Notes: generated by a model not told the origin, from the sequence alone. 64,000 bases of DNA from Bretschneidera sinensis (GCA_023935145.1 CM043697.1:51007001-51071000); one strand, 5' to 3'; shown: positions 37,137 to 50,315, counted from the first letter of the stretch. Numbers and translations: made by a program.

Positions 37137-40100
37137 ATGGAGGTCTCTTCGTTTTCCACAATCTCAAGAGGGTATTTATGTTATTCGACAGGTTCCTCTC
37201 TCTCCCTCTCTTTCAGATGTGATAATCATGGTATGATCAGAATCTTGAGCAATTTTATCCTAAATTTGACACGATCCTTTGATACATAAACTCCCAATTT
37301 GTGTGAAATTCTTGCTCTCTTTCTTTTACGTTGATTATGTGTAATAAATTTGAATATCGTTACAAATCCCAGCCCTAAAACTTCTTTTTAATTTCTTTTT
37401 AGTATGCATGCTTGGTTTGTTGTCGTAATCGGATGGTATTATAAGTTTAGGATATTAATGCTTCACATTGTTGTGTTGGTTAAGTATGCTGTTTTTCTAT
37501 ATTTAACTCTTTCAGTTCATTTGATTAGTTTAGGATTTTCTCCCCCTTCTTTCTTCTTTTTGGTATGTGCCCATCATATATTTTCCATGATCTTCTGTTC
37601 TTAGAACTGCTCTGGTCTCTCATTGTCATTGTATATGCTCTTTTAAGTACTTTCATATTTAACTGTATTTTAAGTAAATATGATTATTAATGTGCAGAGT
37701 CTTCATTGTTGCTTAAAAGGGGTAAAATTCCATTGTGGAATCGATGTCTTGTATCCGTTAAGTCGGATAGAAGAAGTGCACAACCTTTAATTGGTCGTAC
37801 TGGTTTTCTATTAATGAAGGAGAACTGTGTGAAGGTTAAATCCAATTGCTAACTTTCAATCTGTTTGCCTCTTTTTAAAAATCTTTTCTTAAATTGAAGA
37901 TTTGGAAGTTTGACATGATTCATATTGTCGTTTGATTTAATATCGTCTATTACTTTTTTCAGGTTTTATGTAGTCAAAAGAGGGAAGTTCCTGTTTTGGA
38001 GGCCAGGTATTCTTCTTTTGTTTTCAAAAGTACTCTCAAATCTTATGCATGATCGTATAACTCTTTAACATGCTTGATTTTCACAGTGTTGACAGCTTTC
38101 ATTTAATTGTTCACTGACTATGTAACTTTCATGAAGTTATTGCCTGATTCTTCATCTCTTTTGCCTGGAGAATATTTTGTACTATCCGAAGCAAGTTATT
38201 GACATAGTTGTTTCAGCTTTTCATCTATATTCAGTGTTTTGAGTTATGAATTGATTGAGGACTTGTTTTTTTTTTCCTCCAAATACTGGAAACTTTTACA
38301 GAAAAACACTAGGTGAATATAGCCCTTTGGCTTGAGCATTCATGTTATGATGCTCACAATGCTGATTTAATTTATTTGATAGAGGATAAACTCAAACTAA
38401 AATTTAATTGTATTGGAGATATGGGTCAGCCGAAAATGATCCATTTAAAAGAACTTCCTAGCCTGGGCCCATATGCTTATAGTTGTTGGGAGTCTTCATG
38501 TCTGGTTTATCAGTTATATCAATTTGCACTAGCTTTTATATAGTTGAAAGAAGCCACACGGAATTGCAAATGCCAATGCTGACAGGGCTGTGGTCCCTGT
38601 TTTGTATATAGATAAGTCGTGACAATTAGGCAGGCTCCTGTATTGTCAATAATCCAATCTGTTAACAGAAAAAATAAGAACAAGTTATATCTTTTTGGAG
38701 ACCGAGCTATGTTCAATGAATTAACTGCTCCGTTATGTTAATCACAGAGTCGATTCAATTTGTTTTGCTCTTACTGTTGGCTTTGTAGTTATTCTTCCCC
38801 TCAAATTGAAGCTTTATTGTTTTATAATATCCTATTGATGAAGAGAGTAATATTTGCAAAGCAGCATCATAAGGGATTATTTTTTCTTTATCTTTGTTGA
38901 TTGCTTTTACATCTCTTCTTCCTGTTGGTTCTAGTAGATAACTGCCAGACATATATTTATTGTGTGCATATCACTTGTGTGCATTTTATTCATGTCAACC
39001 TTTGTATGTGCATATTTTTTTTCTTCTTATTTATGTACCTTATTTATAATAAATGTTGCTTCTTTTTCCTTGAAGATGTATGGATGAGATTTATGATGCT
39101 TTAGCTGAACGTCTTCTTCCTACATCAGCAGTAGCATCAAATCCCAATGCGAAGTAAGTTTAAAACTCTTTGAATGAAAAAATAAGACTTTCATATGTTA
39201 TAACATTGGTTTTTACTGTTTTAAGCATACATTCAGTTCAAAAAAATAAACCTTTTTAAACATACATTGTCCTCTAATTTACCCATTCAACTCCCATGAA
39301 GGAATAGAAACTTCTACAGGATATGTGTGCTATATATCCTCCATTGTTCAGCACATTGCTCTTCTCAATCCTCTCCTCTCTCTTTCTCTATTTCTGAATG
39401 CTGCTAAAAAAGTATAATTTGTATACAAATCTTTTTTCTTTTTTAAGTCTTTCAGTTTACCGTTGTTTATTTGCTTTGATAATCATAATATTTCTAGTCT
39501 GAAGCAAATTGGATGCTGGTGAAAGCATCCCGTGAGAAACATATCCCTTTATTGTACGTTAAAATATCTATCCATGGGTAAGATGTCAAAGAGGAATCAT
39601 GTTCATTGATTGGCACACTCCCATGTTATAAAACTATCCTTTTGACTTACCATGTGCAGTATTGGGTGTTCAGTTGAACCTCTATGAGCATGAAAATTTG
39701 CACTTCGATAAATTGCTAATTTTCTTGTCTAGTTGTAGTCCCAATTGTCCCTATACATGGTACTCTTGAACTGTAGGGACCAGGGATTGCACAAGAGTAG
39801 TTGTCGTAATGTCAAAAGAACAAAAGAGAGTACTAGGAAGATGATATTGATATAAGTCCCTAATTTCCTAACCAAAAATATAACAGTAACATATTCAACC
39901 TTAATTACAAAATATTACTATATCATTAAAACCCCTAGATCACAAAAGAACAAAAGAGAGTACTAGGAAGATGATATTGATTAAATCCATGAACATCTTC
40001 AATATAGCTCTCTTTGAAAAATAGCTTTGGAGATTTATGGTGGAAAAGGATCATCTTTCGCAAAAGGTTATTGTGGCTAAGTTTGGATTGTAGCATAACG

Positions 40101-41079
40101 GGTGGATTCTTAGGGAGAGCTGTGGTTATACGGTGTGGGGGTTTGGAAATAGATTAGAAAGGGTTGGGGTGACTTCTCTACTTTTGTCTTCTTTGATTGC
40201 GGAAATGGCAATGGTATTTGGCTTTGGCATAATGTTTGGCTAGGTGGCTCTTCTTTGAAATAGCAATTTTCGGATGTTGACTCTATTGCTCGTGACAAAG
40301 AGGCGATGTCTAATTCTTGTATGAGAATTCATAATGATGAGATTGTGTGGGACATTGCTTTTTGTTGTGATGTTCACGATTGGGAAGTGGCTAGTGCGGG
40401 TAGTCTTTTGAAAAAAAATCTATAAGGAAAAAGATAACTAACTTGTTGATGATAAGGTTAAATGGAGGTTGAGTTCTGGTGGAAAGTTTGAGGTTATATC
40501 TTTCAGACTCTCTGTTTGCGTGGGAACTTGGAGGGTTAGAATAATTTTTCCTGAATACTTTTGCTCCTTTGAAGGTTGCCCTTTTTTCTATTTTGCTTAG
40601 GAAGCTTGTTGGGGAGGAATTTTAGCAGTATATAATCTTCAAAAACAAGGAAAGTTTTGGTGAATAGATGTTATCTTTGAAAGAAGGAGGCCGAATTTGT
40701 TTACCACCTTCTTTTAGGATGCTCTTTCACTAGACATTTATAGGATTTGGCTCTTAGTGTGGTGGGCCTCCATTGAGTGGTCACCGATTCTATTTAAGAT
40801 GAGGTGTGGGATTGGAGTGGGTTGAGAGGTTCTAAGCATTTGAGAAAGGCTTATTGTTTGTTACCTCTCTATTTTTTGGGTTAGTGGCCTGAAAGGAATA
40901 GGAGGGTTTATGAAGACAAAGAGAGACCTTTATCATCCACCAAGGATGGGTGGTTACATACTTTTGGGTTTTGGTTTAAGGGATTTTTTTTTTAAAAAAA
41001 ATAAAATTTCATAGCCTTCATTGAGTGACTATCTTGTAGATAGTCTTTTGTAAAGTGGGTGGCATTCCCTTGATGCCTT

Positions 41080-41131
<52 letters not shown>

Positions 41132-44100
41132 TTCCATTACTTAAAAATCACAATAATATATTCTACCTTAATTACAAAATATACAATATCATTAAGACCC
41201 CTATATTTCCTTTTCCATGCATCCTCCATCACATTGTTTTGAGGGGTTGGCATTACTATAAATAGTGTTTTTTCTCATGTTTTCACTACTCTGAATTTTC
41301 ACTTATCACTCTTCAAATTATTTCAATAACCTTGAGTTGAAATGCTCATGATTGGGAATTGGCAAGTATGGATAATTTCTTTGATAAGGCGAAAGTGAAC
41401 TTGCTAGATGATGACAAGGTTAAATGGAAGTTGAATTCTAGTGGAAAATTTTAAGTTTAGTCTTTTTACAAGACTCTTCTCTCGAACGGAAGCACGGAAG
41501 GCAAAGATAACTTCCCTTGGAGAGCGATTTGGAAAAACTCAGCTCCTTCAAAGGTTTCTTTCTTTGCTTGGGAGGCTAGTTGGGGTGGCATCCTCACGAT
41601 TGACAATCTCCAAGAAAGAGGGAATGTGTTGGTCAGTAGATGTTATCTTTGCAAAGAGGAAGCCGAATCTATCTGCCACCTTCTTTTGGGATTCTCTTTC
41701 ACTAGGCATGTTTGGGAGATGGTTCTTACTATACAGGTTATTCATTGGGTGGCTGCTGGCTTGGTCCAAGATGATGTGTGGGCATGGTATGGTCTGAGAG
41801 GATCAAAGCTAAAGAAGAAGGCATTTTGCTTGATTTCTCATTCTCATTTTTTGGGTCATTTGGCGCAAATGAAATAGGAGAGCTTTTGATGGCAAGGAAA
41901 ACCCCTTAGCCACTATCAATGATGGGTGGTTGCACACTTTTGGGTTTTAGGTCAAGGGGAATTTTTTTGTAAAGGATGAAGATATCTTAGACTCTATAGA
42001 GACAGTATCTTGTAGATAGTTTTTTACATGGGCGGCACCCTCTTGGTGCCTTTGATTAATATACTTTTTTACTTATAAAAAAAATTATTTCAGTAACTGA
42101 AAACTCATGCAGGCATATTGTGGGTTTGGCCGGCCCTCCTGGTGCTGGAAAGAGCACGGTAGCCTCTGAAGTAGTGCGACGTGTAAACAAGTTATGGTCC
42201 CCGAAAGCTTGTTCGGTTGATTCTGAAGTTAAGCCACCTGATGTTGCTGCAGTACTTCCCATGGATGGGTTCCATCTATATCGTTCTCAGCTTGATGCAA
42301 TGGAGGTTAAGCTTCCTCTTCAATTTTTTTTTTAAATTTTTTTTTTTTTATGTTTATTATCATGTGATTCTGACTAATTTCACTGCATTTTAGGATCCAG
42401 AGGAAGCCCATGCAAGAAGGGGAGGTGAGGTTTCTGGATTTGTCTTTCACTAGTTCAGAACTTTTTACAGGTTCAAACTTTAAATCCTTCCATTGATGAA
42501 TCAGCTCCATGGACATTTGATCCCGTGCTACTACTCAACTGTCTGAAGAACCTGAGAAATAAGGTTAGAAGAGATTCTTGTAGTGAACTTAACGATATTT
42601 AATTAAGCTTGAATTAGGGGGCAGAGACAGAACTTTGCATTTTTCTAAGTATATTGCAATGTTATGGGTATCGAATTCTGATTTACCATTAAATTTCTCA
42701 GGGATCAGTTTATGCACCATCATTTGACCATGGTATTGGAGATCCAGTTGAAGATGATATATTTGTGAGCCTTCAGTAAGCATTTAACTTCTGTCACAGA
42801 TTATCTTTCCAATCTGATTTTTTTTTAGAAAAAAGTATTTATAACTTCTTTTCAAGTCAATGGGATGTGGGTGTTTGCCCGTGAAGATTAATATGTGCTA
42901 TATAAGACCCAAAAATTGGTCTCACAGCATAAAGTTACTATATTGATGTGGTAATATTAATGAATTTAACTATGTCATTAAATTTTGGCTCATAAATAAA
43001 CCTGTCATTTAGTTTGAAATTAAATTATTTGTGATATGGATCAAAGCTGTTTATCAGTGTAGTCCTTTTATTTTTGCTGGTAAAAAAAGTGTAATCTATT
43101 TTATTTATAAGTAAAAAAGAAAGAGAAGGTAAAACGAAGCTCCCAGTGATGGAGTATATATGGAAGAATAGATTTAGGGCTTTTCATTTAGGTATAATGG
43201 GTTATTTTCACTTCAAGGGTAATTATGTAATTTTGATAATAGTATGGGTATTAGGGTTTTAACTATTATGACTATTAGGGATTTAATAAATTTTAGTTTT
43301 ATTTAGTTTCCTTATTTCGGTATTACTATATGTTATTTTAAGTTAGTTATTGATGAATAAACATAATATTATTGAAATTGATTGCATCCCTGTGATTGAG
43401 ATTTTTCACTGCACCTTGTGATTGGGTTGCTGGCTCCATGTGATTGTGATTCTTTCTTTCCTAATTTCTTGTTACTTTTACTTTATATCTCCTACTGTCT
43501 TGCTTCACCCAGCTAATGCTAATTATATAAACTTTTTAGTAAATCATATGATGTTGCAAAGAGAAGTTCACAGTAGCAAAATTGAAAAGAGGTCTATATG
43601 ACTTTTACTGAAATTGCGTAAAGGGAAACCAATACAAAACAAGCTCAAGAAGGTTTTCTTGTAAAAAAAAAAATTTGTTGTCTGAAAGATGTAGATTTTT
43701 CACTGGAATGGTTTCTTGTAGCACCTTTTGATGTTCATAATTATATTTGATCTTGTAAAATTTTGACATTTTCATTATCAGTTTAACGAATTTTAGACGT
43801 TAATATATTTTGGATATTTTTATCAACTTACATGTTACATGCTGTACTCTTCAGTCAACCAACCAAAAATAACATTGTTCTTACTCGAGCCTTGAAAAAT
43901 AGAAAGTTTGTAGCAGTCCATAATCGGAAGCTCTATCTGAAAATGCATCCAGTATTTTTTTTTTCCTCTTTCCAGGCATAAAGTGGTCATAGTTGAAGGA
44001 AATTATCTGTTTTTGGAAGATGGTGTTTGGAAGGATATATCGTCTATGTTTGATGAGAAGTGGTAAGGATCAAGTTCTACCTATGCTATAATTTCTTCAC

Positions 44101-45428
44101 GTTATCAGTGTCTCCATTGATATTTGATAATGATAATATATGTTGACTAATGTAATAGTGTGAAGTATTTTGTAACTATTATGCTTTAAAATGGTATACA
44201 TATAGCAAAATCTACACAGAGCTATAGTCAGTTTTTGAACTATACTATAACCATATGCCTTCAATTTTGATGCTGCATGTTTTTATTTTGTCATTCTAAT
44301 TGACACTTAAGTAGCAGTGCCAGCAGAAGAGGAGAAGAATGTACATACTATATTTCTGGCTTGGGACAAGGCATAGAGAAACTGATTTACGGTTCGTTCA
44401 ACCATGAGATTACCCTATAGTTTCATCTTATATTGCCCTTGCATCCTCAATTTTTGAGGTATGCATGTATGATTTTGATGGATGATAACTGTTTAATCCT
44501 GTGTTCCCTTCACAATCACACTTCATTTTCTCCATTAGAAATATTTCAATATTTACATAGAAATAAGTTCTTACAGCTTCAAAGATTTCCTCATAAATAT
44601 CCTTTTGGTTTGGAACCATTGCCTCTAACATAGCTCAAGGCCACCGACCTATAGTGAAGTTTTCAGCCTGCTATTTATAGCAACACTTTATTATTGCTGA
44701 GTTTTTATTGCGGTTGAGATGAAGAATCTTGACTTTCTCCTTCTCAGAATTATAATCAGTCAATAAAAAAATGAGATATGTGGGCTATCTATTGGGGAGA
44801 AAATTGAAGTTTTATGGCACAGAGGGCTTACACTCTTAAAAAGCATCCAGCTGCCTACCATCTTTTAAGCATTGCTTTGAGAAAGCCAGAAGTGTTTTGT
44901 ACTTTTGTTTGTGCCAGTGGCTACGACTCCTCAAAACTGTTATGAAGAAATGATATTTCTAACTTAGATGTGTACGAGAGCGTCTACATATGAACCTTGC
45001 TCCACCTGATTTTCCTTTTTTCTCTCTGGAATAATTTGCTCGGACAGGCTTTTGAATAATATGATCTACATTTCTGTTTCGTTAAGGTTCGTTGAGGCTG
45101 ACATTGACACGGCAATGCAACGAGTTTTAAAAAGACATATTTCCACAGGTATGAGCTCTTCTTTGATTTTTTATCCAGGTACTAGACATTGAAAGAAATG
45201 ACATGTTTCTGTGTAATTATAGGAAAACCGCCTGATCTTGCTAAATGGCGGGTAAGTTTACTATGTAAAGATCCTTGTCTCTTCTAGTAGGTGGTACTAC
45301 CTACAACTAAAGTTGCGTGCAAATTCATCGTGCAGATAGAGTATAATGACCGGCCTAATGCAGAGCTTATAATCAAGTCAAAGAAAAAAGCAGATTTAGT
45401 AATCAGGTCGGTTGACTTCAGAAAGTGA
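37137..45428 (+). CDS. P-loop kinase, uridine kinase/phosphoribulokinase-like
   Basis: This is a plant member of the uridine kinase-like P-loop NTPases, most like Arabidopsis At1g03030 as I remember it. The substrate is not established. Exons: 37137-37191, 37698-37834, 37963-38006, 39076-39153, 42113-42305, 42394-42424, 42505-42563, 42702-42775, 43976-44062, 45087-45148, 45223-45251, 45336-45428. All phases fit and give 313 aa. Residues 1 to about 75 are Ser/Arg-rich and could be an organelle transit peptide. CMDEIYDALAERLLP (80-94) precedes the Walker A loop GPPGAGKST (112-120). Then come PMDGFHLYRSQLD, the DPEEAHARRGAPWTFDP block, SFDHGIGDPVEDDI, a Walker B-like VVIVEGNYLFLE, and RHISTGKPPDLAKWR near the end. 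The 3-kb intron 4 contains two LINE ends. The second ends 31 bases before exon 5. Confidence 0.9.
39812..39981. repeat. Direct repeats in kinase intron 4
   Basis: A block ending in GAGTACTAGGAAGATGAT is present at 39812-39850 and again at 39942-39981. A neighbouring block, ACCTTAATTACAAAAT at about 39899, recurs at about 41165 on the far side of the first LINE with the same following words (ATATCATTAA-ACCCCTA). This points to a local duplication around that LINE. Confidence 0.75.
40018..41145 (+). pseudogene. LINE 3' end, copy 1, in kinase intron 4
   Basis: Plus-strand, stop-ridden translation contains LWRFMVEKDHL and VIVAKFGL, then W-IRKGWGDFSTFVFFDCGNG and IWLWHNVW. This is the typical thumb-to-zinc-finger linker of plant L1-type LINEs. 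Next comes HDWEVASA and a decayed zf-RVT region (APLKVALFS, about 40560-40740). Its 3' end GATGCCTTTATTATATA runs into a (TA)n tract and an A-rich tail. It is 5'-truncated and shares its order of segments with the copy at 41331-42081. Confidence 0.7.
41080..41121. repeat. (TA)n microsatellite at a LINE 3' end
   Basis: About 20 TA units followed by a T run. It sits where the related LINE copy has only TTAATATAC, so it expanded from the LINE's own 3' terminal sequence. Confidence 0.85.
41331..42081 (+). pseudogene. LINE 3' end, copy 2, in kinase intron 4
   Basis: A 5'-truncated L1-type LINE of about 750 bp. The translation contains NFPWRAIWKNSAPSKVSFFA and ILTIDNLQERGNVLVSRCYL, then CKEEAE, CHLLLGFSFTRHVWEMV and IHWV. 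This is the zf-RVT domain, largely open but with a decayed second Cys and later stops. The 3' end is AATATACTTTTTTACTTATA followed by an A run. A 16-bp target duplication flanks it: AAATTATTTCAATAAC at 41315-41330 and AAATTATTTCAGTAAC at 42082-42097, one mismatch. The element is younger or better preserved than copy 1. Confidence 0.85.
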
Positions 45429-47050
45429 TTCCACCTGCAAATCAAGTAGATAGAATAATCTGTTGACAGTTGATCTGTTATACGCAAAGCTAATGCTAAG
45501 CAAAAGAGGATGATAAGCAGATGAAGCCAATACATTTTTTTTTCTCTCATTAAAGTGTATATAATTAATTAGATAATAAATTATTCAAAACAAATGAAGG
45601 GTAAATTGGTCCATTAACTAGTGTTATATTTATGAGGTTGTGGCAATAGCCTCGCCGAGTGGACTGTATCAAGTTATTTGAGTCGAGTTTTATTGAGTAC
45701 GAGCGTAATTAGTTTATCAAGCCAAGCTTGAATATTTTAAAGTTCGGTTTTTGAATAATTCGATAAGGTATTATCGAGATTAAGTTAGGATTGAGTTGAT
45801 ATTAATATTAATATTAATATTTTTATTTATTAAAATTAGAATCTAAACTCCAGTTCGAATGAACAAATTAAGATATAGATAAAAATAAAATAATTTTTTA
45901 TTAAACTTGAGCTGAGTTCAAATCTTTCCAAAATGGATGAAGTTCGAGTTTAAAACTAATTTTTGAATTCAAATTGATTTTGAATTCGAGTTCCAACCAT
46001 TTCATTATAAATTGAGTTCAAGCTCCAGCATCGTTTATTTCCTTAAAAAAGAATGTTGAACGAATCATAATGAAATGGTTGGCTGAGGACAGTCAAATTT
46101 GGCTTGCAAAGACAAACGATGAAAACTACAAATTAAGAATTGGAACTGTCAAGTGGGTGTTATCTGACTGAGAGACAGAAGATGACAGTAGGTCAATCAC
46201 ATAAGTGCTTGGATTCCTCCTTCCTTTAGATGTTATATGAGAAGCGAGCACCTAATAATTGTACTCTATAATCTACTAATCAAGTATAAATCCTAAAACA
46301 TTTACTTTACCACTATAAATTTTTCTCTCTGTGAATGCGATGGTTGGTATAGGCTAGAGCTTTAAGGTTCCAGATAATTTACTTATAAGTTGGTGTAGGA
46401 AATTTGGGCTGATTAACTACAAACTAAAAGTATAAAGAATTTATATAATACTTAATTGAATGAATGCAACTTTTGGTTAAAGTCTACTGACCATAACCAC
46501 CTTTCTCCTATATATATTCAAAGAGAAAATCCTATATATATTCAAAGAGAAAATGGTTACTAGAAAATCTAATTATTAGAGAGAGAAAGAGATTTTAGAG
46601 AGAAAAGTTTTCATCTTCTTCTTTTACAGAGATAAAGGTTTTTGGGTTGTGACAAGATCACCTCCATGATGAAAACTACAATATTAATCTATACACATTC
46701 TAACATAGAAAAAGATTAATTTTTTTTTTTGTATTTGATTGATAGAAAGAATGAAAAAGTAAAAATAAATAATTATAAAGATAAAAAATAGTTTATTTTA
46801 CTCTCAATTCTTCAATTCTCTCGATTTAAAAGGACTGTCAATCATAATTTAAAAAGACAAAATTAAAAGAAAATGTCGGCTATCTCACATTTTCTTCTTA
46901 CAAATCAAACAAAAAACACTTTCTTTTTATCCTTTTTTTCTTCATCCCTTTTCTTCTCTCATGTTTCTTTTTTGTCAATCATAGTAACATTTTCTACGTA
47001 GCAAATTTAATAAATAAGATCTTTCCAAGAATTCTCCTTGTTCTCTCAAA
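45429..47050. other. Intergenic region downstream of the kinase gene
   Basis: It holds the kinase 3' UTR and AT-rich DNA with no recognisable gene. A stretch at about 45650-46030 is rich in GAGTTCGAG/AAGTTCGAG-like words of the kind seen in plant repeats. A perfect 24-bp direct duplication (CCTATATATATTCAAAGAGA plus AAAT) lies at 46507-46530 and 46531-46554. Confidence 0.5.
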
Positions 47051-47855
47051 GCCTGTTTGGTTTACAGAGATGATTATAGTGGGATACGATTAGGATTAAT
47101 TTAGAAAATGATAAAGAAAGATTAAATAAATAATATATTAATTCTATGTTTGGTTCAAGAGGTTGTTCTATTGAGACTAAAGTGAGATAAGATATCTAAG
47201 TACTAAAATACTCTAACACTATTCATCATCTTTACCAATCTCTAATTTCTTAAAAACTCTAAAATTTAATTATTATAATTATAATTATTATTATCATAAC
47301 TATAGTTATTATTGTTAATAGTTATGAAAATAATTATAATTATTACTGTCATAACTATAACTATAGTTATAATTATTATAATTATAAAAAATATTATTAT
47401 AATTATGATAATAATTATTATATTACTATAATAATATTATAATTATAATTATTTTGATTATAAAAATATATATTATTATAAATATGATAATAATAATCAT
47501 TATCACTATTATAATTATTATTAGCATAATAGTAATTACTATTTGTTATTATTATAATTATTGTCTTTATTTTTATTATAAGAAAAAAATATTTTTAATA
47601 ATATAATAATAATTATTATTATTATTATTTATGAGTAAAATTAAAGAGGAAAAAAAGTTTTAGTCCCGCTAGGATGTGATAGATTCTATCTCATGGAGGT
47701 GGGACAAAAAATATGAGATTAAGACTAATTTTATCTCATCTTAATCCCGCATAAATAGTAAATCACTCCAATCAATTGAGAGATAATTATTTATGTAAGA
47801 TTAAAATAGTCCAATCCCACTTTAATTTCTCAAACTAAACGAGCCCTTTAAGTCT
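47050..47855. mobile_element. Possible TIR element with an AT-only interior
   Basis: The left end AAAGCCTGTTTGGTTT...AGTGGGAT (47049-47088) and the reverse complement of the right end AAAGGGCTCGTTTAGTTT...AGTGGGAT (47812-47850) are imperfect inverted repeats of about 40 bp. The interior 47260-47640 is almost pure A/T made of ATT/AAT/ATAATT words. Plant PIF/Harbinger and hAT MITEs often have such GGxxTGTTTGGTTT ends. Similar 22-bp blocks (CTCCTTGTTCTCTCAAAG and CTCCCCTTGTTCTCTTAAAG) flank both sides. Confidence 0.45.
47260..47640. repeat. AAT/ATT-rich low-complexity tract
   Basis: Almost wholly A and T, built from TAATTATTATTATA-like words. It probably expanded inside the surrounding TIR element. 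Confidence 0.85.
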
Positions 47856-48454
47856 GAGAACTCCCCTTGTTCTCTTAAAGTAATTTTTTATTTTACAAGT
47901 TGTTAAAAGTATTGATAACACTACAAAATAAATAGTAGGCGTCGGTGCTTTTTTTTAACATATTTCGACTCTTTAAAGTGCCGCAATATGCGATATTGGC
48001 ATTTATAGCAAGTGTCGGATAAAGCGCCGGTATATGTGGTGTCGTAGTGCCAGTACCGACGCTTACATTAAGCGCCAGCATGTTGCGACGCTTCTAGGCA
48101 CCACAAAATTATGCATATTGCGGCATTTTTAAGCACCACAATATAGTTGCTCTTTTAAGCGCTGCAAATTAGTGGCATTACAAACTCATTGCAGACACCA
48201 AAATATTGACAATTTTTGTGACACTTTAAAGGGCCAAAATACACCTGGCTTGCATTTTTATACTATTTTGGGTTTAACATCAACACGTAGACCCATGTTC
48301 TTCAATATATGTACCATCAAATCCATAAAAATTCAAATATCAATACAAAGTCATTTCATTTACACAAAAAAACATTCATAATTAAGATATAAATTCATAC
48401 ACAACCAAGTAATTGAATGAAGTCTGAAAAATTATTTCACCATTACACTTGAAA

Positions 48455-48853
48455 TCAAATATGAGGTACTTCATTAATCAACTGCTGTAGTAAAGACTTG
48501 AGCACATCCATTTGGGACTGCATACTGTTCATTTGATCATCGTGCTTTATTGTTATTTCTTGAATCTAATACTCATGCTTTTGATTGAGTTCTTCTATTT
48601 GTGCTTTCAAATTATGTATCTCTTCAGCATAAGTCCCATTGTATCCCATATCATTCTTAATTTGAGCTGAAAATCCATACACGGCTGAGGGTGTAACTCC
48701 AAACTCTTGACCTCGTACACGGCCAGAACTCTCTTTACCTATAAGCTCGGTGAAGACTTCATTTTGTATTTGTAAATTATTGCTAGCATCAGAAGATGCA
48801 GCACCAGCACCTGTAGAGGGGCTGCTAAATTGAGTACAGTTGTTGCAAACCAA
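48455..48853 (-). pseudogene. Plant transposase (Ptta/En/Spm) C-terminal relic
   Basis: Minus-strand frame with IQNEVFTELIGKESSGRVRG, then FGVTPS, then a coiled-coil tail (EEIHNLKAQIEELNQKHEY). The GRVRGxGFGxTPS motif followed by a coiled coil is the signature of the Transposase_24 family carried by CACTA elements. A TAG at 48566 interrupts it. The same frame then continues (HDDQMNSMQSQMDVLKSLLQ) to a TGA at 48455-48457, the probable original end. Confidence 0.75.
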
Positions 48854-50179
48854 TTGCTAACAGCATCAATGGAGGGCTCTCCCTCAAACCTAGCAAAAAG
48901 GATCAATCTAAGATATTATTCCATTACAAGATCCAGTAAGAAAAGAAAGAAGTTTATTATAATATCCAGTAACAAGAAAATGATATGTTAGACTGCATAA
49001 ACAATAAAAAAAATATGGATATTCCCCTTGAATATAGAAAATAAAAAGTACATAAATAGCAACTTAACTTATCAAGCAATCTGAAGTTCTACACCGGGGT
49101 GGAAAAGCAACAAGGGAAGGAAGGCCTGTATGCGTCATTATTAAGTTAAAACAAGAAAAAAAGTAAGTACTTATTCGGTCACAATAGATACAGGACCGAG
49201 AAAAGTATCAATGGTGCAAAACTACTAACATACAAAATGAGAAAAGTATTTTTAGAGAAAGAAGCATGTGACTTCATACAGTGGGAACAAAAAAAATAAT
49301 TCCAGCCTGAAGATATATAAACTGATGTGTTTGACTGTTTAGCTGCTTAAGAGTCACTGAATCCTAATTAAATATTTAGCATAAATGATAGATGCGGAAC
49401 AAATTAGGTTCATGTGTTCAATATTTGTAAGATTGCCTGACTAGTGGATTTATATAGCAACCCCTGGGAAGCAAGAGACTGATGCAAGAAATGTCCTTGA
49501 AACTGAGTAAATTCTCCATGCTAAAACTTAGGTGGATGCCAGTAAAAACTCAAAAGAAGCCCTGGGGCATAGGATAGTATTGTTTTATCAAAGAATTGGC
49601 TTAACCTAAAATGTTAACTGATGTTATAAAGAAGCTTTAACTATATACGAGTGTGCCATACCCATGCAGATAAAATGAACAAACAACATTGACTAAGTCA
49701 CAATAAAATAATGCAGGTTCCTAAAATAGCAGGGCACTGGAGTACCTATATACAACATTTTTTTTAAGTACCTATATACAACAGTATTAGATATAAAAAC
49801 TTCTTGCTGCTCTTATTAGGCCGCTTAAAAGCCAAGCCCACATTGTCTAACTCCACAGATGATGATTGACAAGAATGAAAGGATCCAGCACAAAGGGTCT
49901 CTTCATGAAAGTGTTAATGACTTGAACAAGTCTTTTTTAAATAGGCATAACCTCTAGAATACTTAAATAAATGTTCAGATTATCGGTATATAGTATATCT
50001 GCACACGTTCCATTCATATAATTCCAAAATTTTACAGTTGAAATAAGAACAAAAATCATATACACTTGTTTGATAGACCATTTGGAAATGAGCAAGCTGT
50101 AAGTCTAAATGAGAGGTCAGATGCTCTATGACTGGTTGTATAAAATTCTCTTCAAACAAAATTACTTAAGTCAGAGATA

Positions 50180-50315
50180 CAAATTGAGAATATTAACCAT
50201 TCATAACCTTCTTCTGACCAATACCATGTAAATTCTTCTGACCAATACAAATTGAGAATTTTAACCATTCATAACCTTCTTCTGACCAATACCATGTAAA
50301 TTCTTCTAATACAAT
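50180..50315. repeat. 68-bp tandem duplication inside the CACTA element
   Basis: Two copies start at 50180 and 50248. They share CAAATTGAGAAT, TTAACCATTCATAACC and TTCTTCTGACCAATACCATG with very few differences. Confidence 0.85.

Noticed and set aside
38313..38543. Open frame in kinase intron 3
   Set aside because: No family resemblance. The flanking exons join in phase without it.
41441..41797. 118-codon frame in the second LINE copy
   Set aside because: It is the wrong frame of the LINE zf-RVT region. The real frame is the one with WRAIWKNSAPSKVSFFA.
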